From the NCBI RefSeq assembly GCF_008000815.1, contig NZ_CP042806.1, positions 2,852,001-2,916,000 on the forward strand: a DNA stretch of 64,000 nt, given 5' to 3'. Below, piece by piece: positions 63,370 through 64,000 of this stretch (its first letter is position 1; every line of letters begins with the position of its first letter). The notes under the pieces were generated by a model that saw only the letters and a program-made list of their open reading frames with translations, was not told the DNA's origin and did no database searches. This DNA comes from Terriglobus albidus. GTDB lineage: Bacteria; Acidobacteriota; Terriglobia; Terriglobales; Acidobacteriaceae. The translations under genes and the position numbers were made by a program.

Positions 63370-63768
63370 ATGATTCCGTTTCGGCTTACCCCAAAACCCG
63401 GCGTTCCCATCTATGAGCAGGCAGTGTATGCCGCTACCCGTGCGATTGTCGCGGGTCAGATGCGTGTGGGCGATCCTTTTCCTTCCGTGCGCACGCTCTC
63501 TCGTGAGCTGAAGATCAATCCAAACACGGCCCACAAAGTGATTGCACAGCTGCTAAGCGACGGTCTGCTGGAATCTCATCCTGGCATTGGCACCGTGGTG
63601 GCAAAGCTTCCGCACTCCAGCTCAAGTGAGCGGACGGAGCTGTTAAATCGGCAGATTGAAGAGTTAGTGGTAGAAGCCAAACGGCTGTCGATCGATGTAG
63701 ATGAGGTCACCGCAGCGATTGAGAAACACTGGCAGCGCTTGTCACAGCATGAAGAGGCCCATCGATGA
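63370..63768 (+). CDS. GntR-family regulator, YtrA subfamily
   Basis: 132 residues from the ATG at 63370 (an earlier in-frame ATG at 63307 would cross the operator). Winged helix 'GVPIYEQAVYAATRAIVAGQMRVGDPFPSVRTLSRELKINPNTAHKVIAQLLSDGLLESHPGIGTVVA' followed by a short helical dimerisation tail of the YtrA type. No Shine-Dalgarno is visible; the mRNA may be leaderless. It overlaps the ABC gene by four bases (ATGA), so it probably represses its own transporter operon. Confidence 0.93.
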   Translation: MIPFRLTPKPGVPIYEQAVYAATRAIVAGQMRVGDPFPSVRTLSRELKINPNTAHKVIAQLLSDGLLESHPGIGTVVAKLPHSSSSERTELLNRQIEELVVEAKRLSIDVDEVTAAIEKHWQRLSQHEEAHR

Positions 63769-64000
63769 CGATCGTTGCGCCGGCAATTGAAGCCCGCCAG
63801 TTGAGTAAGCGCATTGGAAAGAACACGCTGCTTGCGCCGCTCGACCTCACGGTTCCGCGTGGAGCAATCCTTGCGGTGATTGGCGCCAATGGTGCAGGCA
63901 AAAGCACACTGATCAAACTGCTGCTCAACATGTGGGAGCCAACTACCGGCGAAGCCACCGTGTTGGGCATACCGTCGACCTCACTCCGCGGCGCAGCGTT
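63765..64000 (+). CDS. ABC transporter ATPase, N-terminal part (cut by window edge)
   Basis: The first 78 codons of an ABC ATPase: 'IEARQLSKRIGKNTLLAPLDLTVPRGAILAVIGANGAGKSTLIKLLLNMWEPTTGEATVLG', with Walker A GANGAGKST. It is translationally coupled to the GntR gene, as in ytr-type operons. Substrate unknown. Confidence 0.93.
   Translation, partial: MTIVAPAIEARQLSKRIGKNTLLAPLDLTVPRGAILAVIGANGAGKSTLIKLLLNMWEPTTGEATVLGIPSTSLRGAA

Overview
The window looks like chromosome of an Acidobacteriota member of the Terriglobia / Acidobacteriaceae (Terriglobus–Granulicella–Edaphobacter type). Two protein groups point there: a 'VWFA-related Acidobacterial domain' protein (44273-46021, with a degenerate relative at 33351-35396) and an ADOP-type 'acidobacterial duplicated orphan permease' (60754-63177). 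Many TPR proteins, menaquinone synthesis by the futalosine route (mqnA), ornithine-lipid-type acyltransferases and moderately high G+C agree with this. The assignment rests on gene content only.

1-16.4 kb is mostly housekeeping: a TPR protein cut by the left edge, enolase followed by cofactor-independent phosphoglycerate mutase, a tandem pair of paralogous secreted proteins, the dnaX-ybaB-recR recombination/replication operon, a SET-domain protein, more TPR proteins, a DedA protein, mqnA and dprA. 16.5-32.9 kb holds topA, DUF427, a cNMP-binding histidine kinase, phosphoglucomutase, a GH105 hydrolase, an orphan Hpt / receiver pair, a deoxyhypusine-synthase-like enzyme, an S1/P1-nuclease-like protein, an OlsB/PlsC acyltransferase pair, and a purine phosphorylase-uridine kinase salvage operon next to a Nudix gene. 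33.3-47.4 kb holds VWA-like secreted proteins, a two-component system divergent from a TolC / adaptor / RND pump operon, and ispG.

An integrative element of about 9.7 kb (47475-57237) sits in the 3' end of a tRNA-Arg(CCT) gene and is bounded by a perfect 21-bp direct repeat. It encodes a P4-type integrase, an AlpA-like regulator, a primase-polymerase, a P27-type small terminase, an HK97-type capsid protein and a prohead protease. I see no large terminase, portal, connector or tail gene. The most economical reading is a capsid-encoding phage satellite, related in concept to cfPICIs but more reduced. Its opposite-strand cargo includes a DUF2971 protein and unrecognised proteins, which are candidate anti-phage functions. 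Iteron-like 9-bp repeats lie at its right end and G-rich repeats at both ends. Beyond the right att site lies a graveyard of gene fragments (flippase, older integrase, GH95 hydrolase, oxidoreductase).

Two further structures stand out. One is a family of about 110-bp MITE/REP-like intergenic repeats with terminal inverted repeats: five copies, two head-to-tail in the divergent promoter region of the purine phosphorylase and Nudix genes. The other is the tRNA-Arg itself, in which the near-universal G19-C56 elbow pair is reversed to C19-G56. The right end of the window starts a GntR(YtrA-type)-ABC transporter operon with a clear operator palindrome.
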